Positions 27,576 through 36,620 of a DNA stretch of 64,000 nucleotides are shown one piece after another; position 1 is the first letter of the stretch; each line of letters opens with the position of its first letter. The notes beneath the pieces were generated by a model, which was not told the origin of the DNA, ran no database searches, and saw only the letters and a program-made list of their open reading frames with translations. Source of the DNA: Kaistia hirudinis (GTDB lineage: Bacteria > Pseudomonadota > Alphaproteobacteria > Rhizobiales > Kaistiaceae); NCBI RefSeq assembly GCF_014196455.1, contig NZ_JACIDS010000002.1, positions 620,001 to 684,000 on the forward strand. The letters run 5' to 3'. A program made the translations under genes and the position numbers.

Positions 27576-27664
27576 TTCGAACTCCAAACGCCGCGCGAGC
27601 GGAACGTTCGGGCGACACACATCAGGACGCCATTGTCGCACAATGGGCGCGACGCCGCACGCGC

Positions 27665-28801
27665 TCAGAACAGGCTGAGCTGCTTCACGCTGTCGGCCGG
27701 CGGCGAGAACAGGTCCGTGCGGAGCTTCAAATGGCGGCGGTTGAGGCCGAGCCGCTTGGTCGCGATCTCGAAGCGGCGGCCGATCTGCCAGGCATAGGGC
27801 CCGTCACCACGCTGGCGCTTGCCGAACTCGGAATCGTAATCCTTGCCGCCGCGCATGGAGCGCAGCACCGAGAGCACATGGCGATAGCGATCGGGATAAT
27901 GGCGCAGCAGCCATTCCTTGAAGATGTCGTTCACTTCCAGGGGAAGGCGCAGCAGAACGTAGCCGGCCTCGTTCGCACCCGCGGCGACGGCGCTGTCCAG
28001 GATGCGCTCGATCTCCGCGTCGTTGAGCGCGGGAATGATCGGCGCGACCAGAACGCCGACGGGGACGCCGACATCGGCGAGGCCGCGGATGGCATCGAGC
28101 CGCCGGTCCGGCGTCGCGGCGCGGGGCTCCATGGCGCGGGCGAGCTTGCGATCGAGAGTCGTCACGGAGAGCGCGACCTTGGCGAGCCCGCGCTCCGCCA
28201 TACGCCCGAGAATGTCGGCATCGCGCAGCACCAGCGCTGATTTCGTGACGATGCCGACCGGATGGTTGAACCGCTCCAGCACTTCCAGGATCTCGCGCAT
28301 CAGCCGATGCTGCCGCTCGATCGGCTGATAGGGATCGGTGTTCGTGCCGATGGCGATCGTCCGCGGCTTGTAGCCGGGGGCGGAGAGTTCCTTCTCCAGC
28401 ATGCGCGCGGCATCGGGCTTGTAGAAAAGCTTCGATTCGAAATCGAGCCCGGCGGAGAGCCCCATATAGCTGTGGGTCGGGCGGGCGAAGCAGTAGCTGC
28501 AGCCATGCTCGCAGCCGCGATAGGGATTGATGGAGCGGTCGAAGCCGATATCGGGCGAATCGTTGCGCGTGATGATGACGCGCGCCTTCTCGGCCTGAAC
28601 CTCGGTCTTGAACGGCGGCAGTTCGTCGAGGCTCTCCCAGCCATCGTCGAACGTCTCGGCCTGCAGCCGCTCGAACCGGCCGGACTTGTTCGACTGCGCG
28701 CCGCGCCCGCGCCGGCGGTCGGGATCGATCGCCGCTGCCGCCGCGTCGGGCTTCATCAGCAGCGGGTCGAGATGCGGATCGAGGGGGCGAGCCAAGGACA
28801 T
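27665..28801 (-). CDS. PA0069 family radical SAM protein
   Basis: The protein has 378 residues. The radical SAM motif C-x3-C-x2-C is in YRGCEHGCSYCFARPTHSYMGL, followed by TNTDPYQPIERQHRLMREILEVL, as in the PA0069 / Rv2578c group related to spore photoproduct lyase. The long N-terminal region before the cluster (about 1-95) is Arg-rich and includes RGRGAQSNKSGRFE, a PA0069 hallmark. The reaction is not known; DNA lesion chemistry has been proposed for relatives. It lies upstream of the NYN gene on the same strand and is divergent from the small GT2 gene. Confidence 0.9.
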   Translation of the reverse strand: MSLARPLDPHLDPLLMKPDAAAAAIDPDRRRGRGAQSNKSGRFERLQAETFDDGWESLDELPPFKTEVQAEKARVIITRNDSPDIGFDRSINPYRGCEHGCSYCFARPTHSYMGLSAGLDFESKLFYKPDAARMLEKELSAPGYKPRTIAIGTNTDPYQPIERQHRLMREILEVLERFNHPVGIVTKSALVLRDADILGRMAERGLAKVALSVTTLDRKLARAMEPRAATPDRRLDAIRGLADVGVPVGVLVAPIIPALNDAEIERILDSAVAAGANEAGYVLLRLPLEVNDIFKEWLLRHYPDRYRHVLSVLRSMRGGKDYDSEFGKRQRGDGPYAWQIGRRFEIATKRLGLNRRHLKLRTDLFSPPADSVKQLSLF

Positions 28802-28911
28802 AGGTCGATGCTAGGCGCGCGAGGAGAACAAATCAAGAACATTAACCCCGAGACTCCACAAATTGGCCCGATCGCCTCGCGATTGATGAAAATTGGCGCT
28901 ATGCAATAGAA

Positions 28912-29553
28912 ATGATCAGTGTGGTCCTTCCCATCCGGAATGATGAGGTTGCGCTGGCCCACGCGCTCGCCGCGCTGGTGCCGGCGGCTGCGGACGGCTC
29001 CATCCGCGAGGTGATCGTCGTCGATCGGGGCGCGGACGATGGTTCGATTGCCGTGGCGGATGCAGCCGGCTGCCGTATCCTGCGGGGCGGCGGGCTGCTC
29101 GGCGCGGACCTGGCGCAGGCGGCGCGCGACGCGCGGTCCGATTGGCTGCTCTTTCTTTCGCCGCGCAGCATGCTGGAGCCGGGATGGCAACGCGAGGCCC
29201 ATGATTTCATGGAGCGCGTCGCGATGTCGGGGGCAGGCGGGGAACGGGCGGCCGCCTTCCGGCACGCCCGGCCCGAGTTCGGCTTCGCCGCGCGCCTCGC
29301 CGAGTTTGGCGCGGCGCTCCGCTCGCGTCTCCTGGCCTCGCCCGGTCTCGAAGAGGGGCTGCTGCTGCCGGCGCGCCTCTATGGCGCCGTCGGCGGGCAT
29401 CGGGCAATTCCGGGCCCGACGGATGTCGATCTGGCCCGCCGCATCGGCCGGAGCCGTCTCGTCTTCCTGCGCGCCCGCGCCGTCGTGCGCCGCGCCGAGC
29501 CCGAACCAGCTGCTGCCGGCGCGCCCTTCGGCAACCACGCCGTCGAATCCTGA
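28912..29553 (+). CDS. Small glycosyltransferase family 2-like protein (degenerate)
   Basis: The protein has 213 residues, shorter than typical GT2 enzymes. The start ISVVLPIRNDEVALAHALAALV and the strand EVIVVDRGADDG resemble the GT-A fold, but the usual DDGS motif has become DRGADDGS and no clear second metal-binding D-x-D is seen in SDWLLFLSPRSMLEPG. It could be an inactive or regulatory relative. No Shine-Dalgarno precedes the ATG, so it may be a leaderless transcript or be translated poorly. It converges on moaB (28 bp between stops). Confidence 0.75.
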   Translation: MISVVLPIRNDEVALAHALAALVPAAADGSIREVIVVDRGADDGSIAVADAAGCRILRGGGLLGADLAQAARDARSDWLLFLSPRSMLEPGWQREAHDFMERVAMSGAGGERAAAFRHARPEFGFAARLAEFGAALRSRLLASPGLEEGLLLPARLYGAVGGHRAIPGPTDVDLARRIGRSRLVFLRARAVVRRAEPEPAAAGAPFGNHAVES

Positions 29554-29580
29554 GGCCGGGAGCCTGCCGCCTTCCTTCTG

Positions 29581-30144
29581 TTATCCGCGCAGCTTGCCGC
29601 GCTTCAGATGCTCGTCAAGCCGCGGCATGATCTCGACGAAATTGCAGGGCTGGCTGCGATAGTCGAACTGCGGTCCGATGATGCCGTCCCACGCATCCTT
29701 GCAGGCGCCCGTCGAGCCGGGGATCACGAAGATGAAGGTCGTCCCGGCAAGGCCGGCGACGGCGCGCGACTGCACCGTCGACGTCCCGATCTTCTCGAAG
29801 CTCAGCCGATGGAAGACGACCGAGAAGCCGTCCATGCGCTTGTCGAACAGCGGCTCGATCGCCTCGGGCGTGACGTCGCGGCCGGTGAAGCCCGTGCCGC
29901 CTGTCGTGATGACGACATCGATCTCCGGATCGGCGATCCATTCTTCGACGGCTCCGCGGATCGCGGCGATGTCGTCGGTGGCGATGCGGCGGTCGACCAG
30001 GATATGTCCGGCCGCTGAAATCCGCGCGGCGAGCGTCGCGCCGGAGGCGTCGGTCTCCAGCGTGCGCGTGTCGGAGACGGCGAGAACCGCGAAGCGGACA
30101 GGGATGAAGGGCAGGGTCTCGTCGAGGCGTGTCACGATTCGCAT
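29581..30144 (-). CDS. moaB: Molybdenum cofactor biosynthesis protein MoaB
   Basis: The ATG at 30144 gives 187 residues, the family length. MoaB/MogA proteins act in adenylation of molybdopterin. Typical segments are FAVLAVSDTRTLETDASGATLA, VVITTGGTGFTGRDVTPEAIEPL and IFVIPGSTGACKDAWDGI. An AAGGGA lies just before the start. An upstream frame exists but its residues do not match the family. The gene is downstream of ispE on the same strand with an 80-bp gap. Confidence 0.95.
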   Translation of the reverse strand: MRIVTRLDETLPFIPVRFAVLAVSDTRTLETDASGATLAARISAAGHILVDRRIATDDIAAIRGAVEEWIADPEIDVVITTGGTGFTGRDVTPEAIEPLFDKRMDGFSVVFHRLSFEKIGTSTVQSRAVAGLAGTTFIFVIPGSTGACKDAWDGIIGPQFDYRSQPCNFVEIMPRLDEHLKRGKLRG

Positions 30145-30224
30145 CTCCCTTGGCGTGAAGACATGATGTCCGGACGCCGTCCTGCCGGCAAATCCGATCG
30201 GCCTCAATCCGGCGGCGCGGCCCA

Positions 30225-31112
30225 CTACCCGCCGCCGGCTTGCGTCGCGACCACCCACCAATCCGGTCGCTCAGTAGCGATCCGCTGCGCCGCGCGGTCG
30301 GCGGCGTCGCTGTCGGCGAAGATGCCGAACACCGTGGCGCCGGAGCCCGACATGCGCGCGAGGCGGCATCCTTCGGCCGCGCCGACGCGCTCAAGAGCCT
30401 CGGCGATCACGGGCGCTTCCTCGATCGCGGGGGCTTCGAGATCATTGCGCGTTTCGGCGCGCAGGAAGGCGGCGAGCCTGTCCGCATTCGGCCGCGGCGG
30501 CAAAGTCGGTAGCGGCGTCCCGTCGCGGCGCGCGAGGCGACGGAAGACGGCCGGCGTCGCGACGCCGACGCCGGGATTGGCGAGGACCATGGCGAGCCGT
30601 GGCGCTTCCGGCCAGGGCACGATGCGCTCGCCAATGCCGCTGGCGTGCAACGAACGGGAGAGAAGGCACATCGGGACATCGGCCCCCAGGCGCTGCGCCG
30701 CCGCCGTCAGGCGCGGATCGTCGAGCGGAATGGCGAGCCGTCCGGCCAGCAGGCGAAGCGCTGCCGCCGCATCGGCGGAGCCGCCGCCGATGCCCGAGGC
30801 GACCGGCAGGCGCTTGGTCAGGCGAAAGCCGAGCGGGGGCAGGGGGCCGGCGAAGGCCGCAACGGCATCGCGCGCCCGCAGCACCAGATTGTCGGGACCA
30901 TCGTCGAGGCCGGAGCCGAAGGGACCGTCGATCGCGAGCGCGGCAGGGGCCTCGTCCACCAGGGCGAGGCTGTCGCCGATCTCGGCGAAGACGACGAGTG
31001 AATCGAGCTCGTGATAGCCGTCGGCCCTGCGGCCGGTCACATGCAGCGCAAGATTGATCTTGGCCGCCGCGAAGCCCGCGCCGGCCGCCGGGGCGGATCC
31101 GCCGTCCGTCAC
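30225..31112 (-). CDS. ispE: 4-diphosphocytidyl-2-C-methyl-D-erythritol kinase
   Basis: The GTG start at 31112 gives 295 residues. IspE phosphorylates the MEP-pathway intermediate CDP-ME for isoprenoid synthesis. It is a GHMP kinase: the N-terminal AAKINLALHVTGRRADGYHEL, the ATP loop LPVASGIGGGSADAAAALRLL, and RMSGSGATVFGIFAD are diagnostic. Its GTG overlaps the stop codon of the upstream TPR gene (GTGA), so translation is coupled. The polyprenyl diphosphate synthase gene upstream uses products of the same pathway. Confidence 0.96.
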   Translation of the reverse strand: MTDGGSAPAAGAGFAAAKINLALHVTGRRADGYHELDSLVVFAEIGDSLALVDEAPAALAIDGPFGSGLDDGPDNLVLRARDAVAAFAGPLPPLGFRLTKRLPVASGIGGGSADAAAALRLLAGRLAIPLDDPRLTAAAQRLGADVPMCLLSRSLHASGIGERIVPWPEAPRLAMVLANPGVGVATPAVFRRLARRDGTPLPTLPPRPNADRLAAFLRAETRNDLEAPAIEEAPVIAEALERVGAAEGCRLARMSGSGATVFGIFADSDAADRAAQRIATERPDWWVVATQAGGG

Positions 31113-33073
31113 TTCTCGCCGTCGGCCGCGGGAAGCTCGATCACGAGGCCGGGGAAGATGCGGTTGGGATTGGCGAGCTTCGTCCGGTTCGCCTCGATGA
31201 GGCGGGTGTAGAAGTCGCCATCGCCATAATGCTCGACCGCGATCTTCCACAGGCTGTCGCCGGCCTCGATCGTCAGCGTCTTCGGCATGGGCTTGGCCGC
31301 GTCGGCCGTGGTCGCGTCTGTGACCGTATTGCCCGTGGCGGACGCGACGCGGCTCTCCTCGACCTTGTCCAGGCCCTTGGCGAGCTTGGCCAGGATGCGC
31401 GCCTTGTCCTCGGGCTTCTCCGGGTTGAGGTCGCGGGCATGGGCCCACTGGAAGGTCGCTTCCAGCTGGCGTCCGGCCTTCCAATAGGCGTCGCCGAGAT
31501 GGTCGTTGATCGTCGGATCATCGGGCAGGAGCGAGACGGCGCGCTCGAGCTGCGCCACGGCCTCGGGATAGCGGTCGGTCTTGTAATAAGCCCAGCCGAG
31601 GCTGTCGACGATGTACCCGTCGTCCGGCTTCAGTTCGACGGCCTTCTTGATGAGATCCGTGCCCTCGTCGATGTTGATGCCCTGGTCGATCCAGCTATAG
31701 CCGAGATAATTCATGACCTGCGGCTGGTTCGGCGAAAGCTCCAGCGACTTGCGCAGATCCGCCTCGGCCTTCGGCCATTCATTGGCAAGCTGGTAGGCGA
31801 TGCCGCGATAGTAATAGAGCAGCCAGTCGCGCGGATCGCCGGGCTCGATGACCGAGATCGCCTTGGTGTAATAATCCGCGGCGTCGAGATAGTGCTTATC
31901 GCCGCGATAGAGCGTGCCGAGGCTGGTGAGCGCCTCCGGGTCCTTCGGATCAGCCTGCGCGAGCTTCTTCAGCTGACGGATCGCGTCGGGCCGCTTGCCC
32001 ATCGCGTCGTAGTTGAAGGCGATCTGCATGTCGGCGGTGCGGCGCAGCGGCGAGGTCTTCGAGACCTTGTCGAACGCCTTGGACGAGCGGTCGTAGTCCT
32101 GCATGCCCTGCAGCACTTCGGCCAGCGCCATGCGGGCAATGTCGGATTTCGGATCGAGGTAGAGCGCGAGGCGGAGATAGACCAGCCCGGCCTCGTCGCC
32201 GCCCTTCTGCGTCGAAAGCGCCGATCCGATACCGTAGAGCACCTCGCCGCCGCCATCGGCGACATTGGCGACCATCGGCGCCGGCTTCTTGCCGGCCGCG
32301 ATCTCGTCGGAAAGCGCCTTGATGATCGGCAGGGCGACGCCGCTCTTCGCGAACTTGTCGAGCGCCTCGCGAGCCTCGGTCGTCTTGCCGGCGCGCGCCA
32401 TCATGCGCGCATAGGCTTCGACGACGCGCATCGCCGTCGGATCGGCCTTGTACGCGGCCTGGATGGCGGCGAGCGCCTCATCCTGCCGCCCGGCCACGTC
32501 CAGGATCAGCGCTGTATTGAAGCGCTTGAACACGTCGAACCACGGCGGGCCCTGCGTCGTGTCGATGATCTTCAGGGCCGCGTCGGTCTCGCCGCTGCCC
32601 TGCGCCGCCCAGGCGGCGAGCAGCGACGAGGTAATGCTGGACAGCTCGTTCCGGTCGCCCTTGTTCAGGCTTTCGGCGCTGTCCTGGTATTTCTTGGCCT
32701 TGAGCGCCTGAATGCCGAGCGCAATCTGCGCCATGCGGCTCGCATCGGTTACCTGGACCAGTCGCTCGGCGACCGGGAAGGACTGCTCGACATTGCCGCT
32801 GGCGATGAGGAGCGTGAAGGTCCGGTCGAGCAGGAACGGGTTCTTCGGGTCGCGGCTCAGCGCCTCTTCGAAGAACACCGTCGCGGCATCGAGATCGCGA
32901 TTCTTCGCTGCGTTCATCGCGGCGAGGAAGCTGCCGGAGAGGGTGGTTTCCAGATCATCCGGCAGGAGGTCTGAAATCGTCGTGTCGGCGAAGGCCGCCT
33001 GTCCGGCGAAGAAGGAGGCAATGGCCAGACAGGCCGCCGCATAGCGGAGCCGGCGGGCGCGCGATTTCAACAT
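31109..33073 (-). CDS. Secreted TPR-repeat protein with C-terminal LysM domain
   Basis: The ATG at 33073 gives 654 residues. A signal peptide (AAACLAIASFFAGQAAFA) ends near residue 30. About ten TPR units follow, for example VFFEEALSRDPKNPFLLDRTF, YYTKAISVIEPGDPRDWLLYYYRGIAYQ and AVAQLERAVSLLPDDPTINDHLGDAYWKAGR. Residues about 599-650 form a LysM motif (TLTIEAGDSLWKIAVEHYGDGDFYTRL...), which binds peptidoglycan. So it is likely a periplasmic scaffold tethered to the wall. It is co-transcribed with ispE (4-bp overlap). Many TPR proteins upstream of ispE lack the LysM part, which is notable. Confidence 0.9.
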   Translation of the reverse strand: MLKSRARRLRYAAACLAIASFFAGQAAFADTTISDLLPDDLETTLSGSFLAAMNAAKNRDLDAATVFFEEALSRDPKNPFLLDRTFTLLIASGNVEQSFPVAERLVQVTDASRMAQIALGIQALKAKKYQDSAESLNKGDRNELSSITSSLLAAWAAQGSGETDAALKIIDTTQGPPWFDVFKRFNTALILDVAGRQDEALAAIQAAYKADPTAMRVVEAYARMMARAGKTTEAREALDKFAKSGVALPIIKALSDEIAAGKKPAPMVANVADGGGEVLYGIGSALSTQKGGDEAGLVYLRLALYLDPKSDIARMALAEVLQGMQDYDRSSKAFDKVSKTSPLRRTADMQIAFNYDAMGKRPDAIRQLKKLAQADPKDPEALTSLGTLYRGDKHYLDAADYYTKAISVIEPGDPRDWLLYYYRGIAYQLANEWPKAEADLRKSLELSPNQPQVMNYLGYSWIDQGINIDEGTDLIKKAVELKPDDGYIVDSLGWAYYKTDRYPEAVAQLERAVSLLPDDPTINDHLGDAYWKAGRQLEATFQWAHARDLNPEKPEDKARILAKLAKGLDKVEESRVASATGNTVTDATTADAAKPMPKTLTIEAGDSLWKIAVEHYGDGDFYTRLIEANRTKLANPNRIFPGLVIELPAADGEK

Positions 33074-33170
33074 GCGATGCACCGAATATGCTGTCCGAAA
33101 CCTTCCGGCCCAGCTTCTGGCGGAAGCATGGCTGTTTTGCGGCTGTGCCGCAAGAAGATGGGCCGTGGGG

Positions 33171-34211
33171 TCAATAGGCGCGCTCGATGCAGAAGTCGAC
33201 GACTTCGAGCAGCGCGTCCTTGTGGGGAGACTCGGGCAGCGGCGCGAGCGCATCGCGCGAGACCGAGCCGAAATGCCGCGCCCGTTCGACCGTATCCTCG
33301 ATCGCATGGTGCGAGCGCAGAAGGCCGATCGCCTTTTCGAGGTCGCCCTCGCCGATCTCGCCGCGCTCCAGCGCGCGCTGCCAGAAGGCGCGCTCGCTCT
33401 CCGAGCCGCGCCGATAGGCGAGCACGACCGGCAGCGTGATCTTGCCCTCGCGGAAATCGTCGCCGACCTTCTTGCCGAGCTCGGCCGAGGAGCCGCCATA
33501 ATCGAGCGCGTCGTCGATGAGCTGGAAGGCGAGGCCGAGATTGGTGCCATAGGAGCGGAACGCCGCGCGCTCGGCTCTACCGAGGCCGGCGATAATCGGC
33601 CCGACCTCGGCCGCGGCCGAGAACAGTGCGGCCGTCTTGGCGCGGATCACGGCGAGATATTCGTCCTCGGTCGTCGACATGTGCTTGGCGGCCGAGAGCT
33701 GCATGACCTCGCCCTCGGCGATGACCGCAGCCGCCGTCGACAGCACGTCGAGCGCATCGAGCGAGCCGACCTCGACCATCATGCGGAAGGCCTGGCCGAG
33801 CAGGAAATCGCCGACCAGCACGCTCGCCTGGTTGCCCCAGAGCATGCGGGCCGCCAATTTGCCGCGGCGCAATTCGCTCTCGTCGACGACGTCGTCATGC
33901 AGCAGCGTCGCCGTGTGCATGAACTCGACGCTCGCCGCGAGCTTCACATGTCCATCGCCGCGATAGCCGCACAGCCGCGCCGCCGAAAGGGTCAGCATCG
34001 GCCGCAGCCGCTTCCCGCCCGACGAGATCAGGTGGTTGGCGACTTCGGGAATCATCGCAACATCCGAGCCGGCCTTGGACAGGATCAGCTCGTTGACGCG
34101 GTTCATATCCGCCGAGACGAGCTCGACCAGAGGCTCGATCTTGGCCGAGCCCTTCTTCTTGCCCTCGTCCAGCGAAACTACCAATCCCACGGGGACGCTC
34201 CCGGTTGCCAT
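33171..34211 (-). CDS. Polyprenyl (octaprenyl/decaprenyl) diphosphate synthase
   Basis: The protein has 346 residues from the ATG at 34211. It builds long isoprenoid chains, in this group usually the side chain of ubiquinone. The first aspartate-rich motif is LLHDDVVDESELRRG, and the second is LIDDALDYGG. The segment SSGGKRLRPMLTLSAARL is the family entry motif. Chain length cannot be read with certainty. The frame is open 15 codons upstream, but the family sequence begins only later. It is divergent from the DUF2007 gene. Confidence 0.95.
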   Translation of the reverse strand: MATGSVPVGLVVSLDEGKKKGSAKIEPLVELVSADMNRVNELILSKAGSDVAMIPEVANHLISSGGKRLRPMLTLSAARLCGYRGDGHVKLAASVEFMHTATLLHDDVVDESELRRGKLAARMLWGNQASVLVGDFLLGQAFRMMVEVGSLDALDVLSTAAAVIAEGEVMQLSAAKHMSTTEDEYLAVIRAKTAALFSAAAEVGPIIAGLGRAERAAFRSYGTNLGLAFQLIDDALDYGGSSAELGKKVGDDFREGKITLPVVLAYRRGSESERAFWQRALERGEIGEGDLEKAIGLLRSHHAIEDTVERARHFGSVSRDALAPLPESPHKDALLEVVDFCIERAY

Positions 34212-34406
34212 TTTGAGGCGACAATAGGGGGGTAGGTGACGCGGAACAAGGGACACGATCGTTCAACATCCCGCAGGGGACCCGTGAACGCCGGCCAATC
34301 GGACAGTGCGGAAGCTCTGTCACGGTGCCCGTCATTGCCCGCAGCCTCCGGGCCACCTACCTTCGAAGAGCCGGCGCAACCGCGCCATGGAGGGCGAAAG
34401 ACGCTT

Positions 34407-34640
34407 ATGGACGAGCTCATCCGCACCAACGACATGGTCCTGATCTCCTTTGTCGAGGCGCTGCTCAAGGAAGCGGGCATCGGATATTACCTCGCCGACC
34501 AGAACATGAGCGTCATGGAAGGATCGCTCGGCGTGCTGCCGCGGCGCGTGCTGGTGCCGAGCAACGAGATCGCCGCCGCGCGGGCGCTGATGACGGAGGC
34601 CGGCATCGCGGACGAACTCCGTCCCGCCGGCAAGCGCTAG
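34407..34640 (+). CDS. DUF2007 domain protein
   Basis: The ATG at 34407 gives 77 residues. MDELIRTNDMVLISFVEALLKEAGI and RVLVPSNEIAAARALMTEAGI are typical of DUF2007 (putative signal-transducing, nitrogen-regulatory-like fold). It has no export signal. It lies 3 bp before the methyltransferase gene on the same strand, a conserved order in Hyphomicrobiales. The function is unknown. Confidence 0.88.
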   Translation: MDELIRTNDMVLISFVEALLKEAGIGYYLADQNMSVMEGSLGVLPRRVLVPSNEIAAARALMTEAGIADELRPAGKR

Positions 34641-34643
34641 GCG

Positions 34644-35447
34644 ATGACGGAGGCGCTCGCCGAACCCGAGGCTTTCAGCGTCGATGCCTTTCTCGGCGGA
34701 CGGGTCGAGGCGGTGCAGCCGCGCGCCGGACACCACCGCTCCGGCCTCGACGCGGTGCTGATCGCCGCCGCCTTCGCCGATGGTGCGGAAGGGCGTGCGG
34801 TCGATCTCGGCGCGGGCGCGGGCGTCGCCGGCTTCTGCCTCGCGGCGCGCGCGGCGGCCGTCGACGTGGTTCTCGCCGAGCGCGAGGCCGAACTCGTCGA
34901 TGCCGCGCGGCGCGCGCTGGAGCGGCCGGCGAATGCGGCCTACCGGGATCGCGCGCATCCCGTCGCCGCCGATATCCTCACGGCGGCCGGACGGCGGCAG
35001 GCGGGTTTGCTGCCCGCCAGTTTCGAACTCGCGCTGATGAACCCGCCCTTCTATGAGGCCGGCGCGGTGCGGTCTTCGCCGCGCGCCCAGCGCGCCGCCG
35101 CCCATGTCCTCACGGAGGCCGGTCTCGACGGCTGGTTCCGCGCCGCCGCGGCGGTGCTGGCGCCCGGCGGCATCCTCGCCGCGATCCTGCCCACGGCGCG
35201 GCTCGGCGATCTCCTGCCGGCGCTGGACGGCCGTTTCGGCGGCGTCCATCTCCTGCCCATCCATCCGCGCGCGCGCCAGCCGGCGCTGCGCGTCATCGCC
35301 CGTGCCACCAAGGGCAGCCGAGCCCCGCTCGCGATCCTGCCGGGGCTGATCCTGCACGACACCGATGGCAACGGCTTCTCGGCGCCGCTCAGCGCGATCT
35401 TGCGTGAGGGGGCCGCGCTGTGCGACGTCCATCCATGGCCGGCGTGA
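34644..35447 (+). CDS. tRNA1(Val) A37-type N6-adenine methyltransferase (TrmN6/YfiC-like)
   Basis: The protein has 267 residues with a Rossmann methyltransferase fold. The SAM motif is VDLGAGAGVAGFCLAARA (about 51-68), and the N6-adenine catalytic motif is NPPF in ELALMNPPFYEAG. The N-terminal SVDAFLGGRVEAVQPRAGHHRSGLDAVLIAA is the YfiC/TrmN6 signature. It probably methylates an adenine in tRNA, but the exact target is inferred from the family. It begins 3 bp after DUF2007 and is followed by the S49 peptidase. Confidence 0.88.
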   Translation: MTEALAEPEAFSVDAFLGGRVEAVQPRAGHHRSGLDAVLIAAAFADGAEGRAVDLGAGAGVAGFCLAARAAAVDVVLAEREAELVDAARRALERPANAAYRDRAHPVAADILTAAGRRQAGLLPASFELALMNPPFYEAGAVRSSPRAQRAAAHVLTEAGLDGWFRAAAAVLAPGGILAAILPTARLGDLLPALDGRFGGVHLLPIHPRARQPALRVIARATKGSRAPLAILPGLILHDTDGNGFSAPLSAILREGAALCDVHPWPA

Positions 35448-35472
35448 CGATGCGCCGTTGGCGGAGGTTGAC

Positions 35473-36336
35473 GTGACCGATACCTGGTTGGATTCCCTGC
35501 GAAAGGTGCTGCCGGCGCGGTTTCGCGGCGACCGCGTCACCATCCCCGTCGTGCGCCTCAACGGCGTCATCGGCCAGGTCTCGCCGATCCGTCCCGGTCT
35601 TTCGCTCGCCGGGCTTTCCGCCACGCTGAAGCGGGCCTTCGCGATCAAGAAGGCGCCGCTCGTCGCGGTCGTGATCAATTCGCCTGGCGGCTCGCCCGTC
35701 CAGTCCAACCTGATCTTCAAGCGGATCCGCGCGCTCGCCGACGAGAAGAACAAGGATGTTCTGGTCTTCGTCGAGGACGTCGCGGCCTCCGGCGGCTATC
35801 TGATCGCGCTGGCCGGCGACGAGATCATCGTCGACGAGAGTTCGATCGTCGGCTCGATCGGCGTCGTCTCCGCCGGCTTCGGCTTCGTCGGCCTCATCGA
35901 GAAGCTCGGCATCGAGCGGCGCGTGCACACCGCCGGCGAGAACAAGGCGATGCTCGATCCTTTCCAGCCGGAGCGGCCGGACGACATCCAGCACCTCAAA
36001 TCACTGCAGCGCGACGTGCACGACATGTTCATCGACCTCGTCCGCGCCCGCCGCGGCACACGGCTCGGCGACGAGCCGACGCTGTTCACCGGCGCCTTCT
36101 GGTCGGGCCGGCGCGCCGTCGAGATCGGCCTCGCCGACCGGATCGGCGATCTGCATGGCGTGCTGCGCGCGCGCTTCGGCGACAAGGTCGATCTGCTGCC
36201 GATCCAGCCGAGGCGCGGCTTCTTCTCGCGCTTCGGCATGTCGCCGGCCTCGCGCGCCGGAGCCGGCGCCGATCTCGTCGAGGCCGGTCTTGCCGCGATC
36301 GAGGAGCGCAGCCTCTGGAGCCGCTTCGGCCTTTGA
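35473..36336 (+). CDS. S49 family serine peptidase (SppA/SohB-like)
   Basis: The GTG start at 35473 with GGAGG five bases upstream gives 287 residues. The Ser-Lys protease fold is shown by VVINSPGGSPVQSNLIFKRI, DVAASGGYLIALAGDEIIVD (nucleophilic Ser) and SSIVGSIGVVSAGFGF. It lacks a clear N-terminal transmembrane segment, so it is probably a cytoplasmic or peripheral membrane member that degrades signal peptides or small membrane proteins. It follows the methyltransferase gene. Confidence 0.92.
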   Translation: MTDTWLDSLRKVLPARFRGDRVTIPVVRLNGVIGQVSPIRPGLSLAGLSATLKRAFAIKKAPLVAVVINSPGGSPVQSNLIFKRIRALADEKNKDVLVFVEDVAASGGYLIALAGDEIIVDESSIVGSIGVVSAGFGFVGLIEKLGIERRVHTAGENKAMLDPFQPERPDDIQHLKSLQRDVHDMFIDLVRARRGTRLGDEPTLFTGAFWSGRRAVEIGLADRIGDLHGVLRARFGDKVDLLPIQPRRGFFSRFGMSPASRAGAGADLVEAGLAAIEERSLWSRFGL

Positions 36337-36431
36337 TGGCGCGTCGCCATGCCGCATGAGGCACACCTATTGCAGTGCGGCCCGCGCGGAGTCATGCTTG
36401 TGGTTTAAGGCTGATGCCGAAGGAACATCAC

Positions 36432-36620
36432 ATGCCGCAGCTTGTCATGGTTGCTCTGCTCGGAACGCTCGGCGTCGTCGCCGCGCGAACCTTCGCCAAG
36501 GCACGCGAGCATGCGGCGATCCGCCTGCGCGAAGCCGAACGCGCCATGGCCGACCGGCCGATGGCGACGCTGGTGCAGGACCCGGTCACGGGCGTCTACC
36601 GCCCCATCCGCCGGGATTGA
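36432..36620 (+). CDS. Small membrane-anchored protein of unknown function
   Basis: The ATG at 36432 has AAGGA seven bases upstream and gives 62 residues. An N-terminal hydrophobic stretch (LVMVALLGTLGVVAARTF) is followed by a charged helix AREHAAIRLREAERAMAD and the tail LVQDPVTGVYRPIRR. A D-P-V-T-G-V-Y-R-P tail is common in small proteins at this place in Hyphomicrobiales. It lies downstream of the S49 gene and may act with it. ATGs at 36375 and 36414 are less good. Confidence 0.8.
   Translation: MPQLVMVALLGTLGVVAARTFAKAREHAAIRLREAERAMADRPMATLVQDPVTGVYRPIRRD

Noticed and set aside
28883-28911. Tiny ORF ATG-AAA-ATT... just before the GT2-like gene
   Set aside because: Seven codons with no Shine-Dalgarno; cannot be told from chance.
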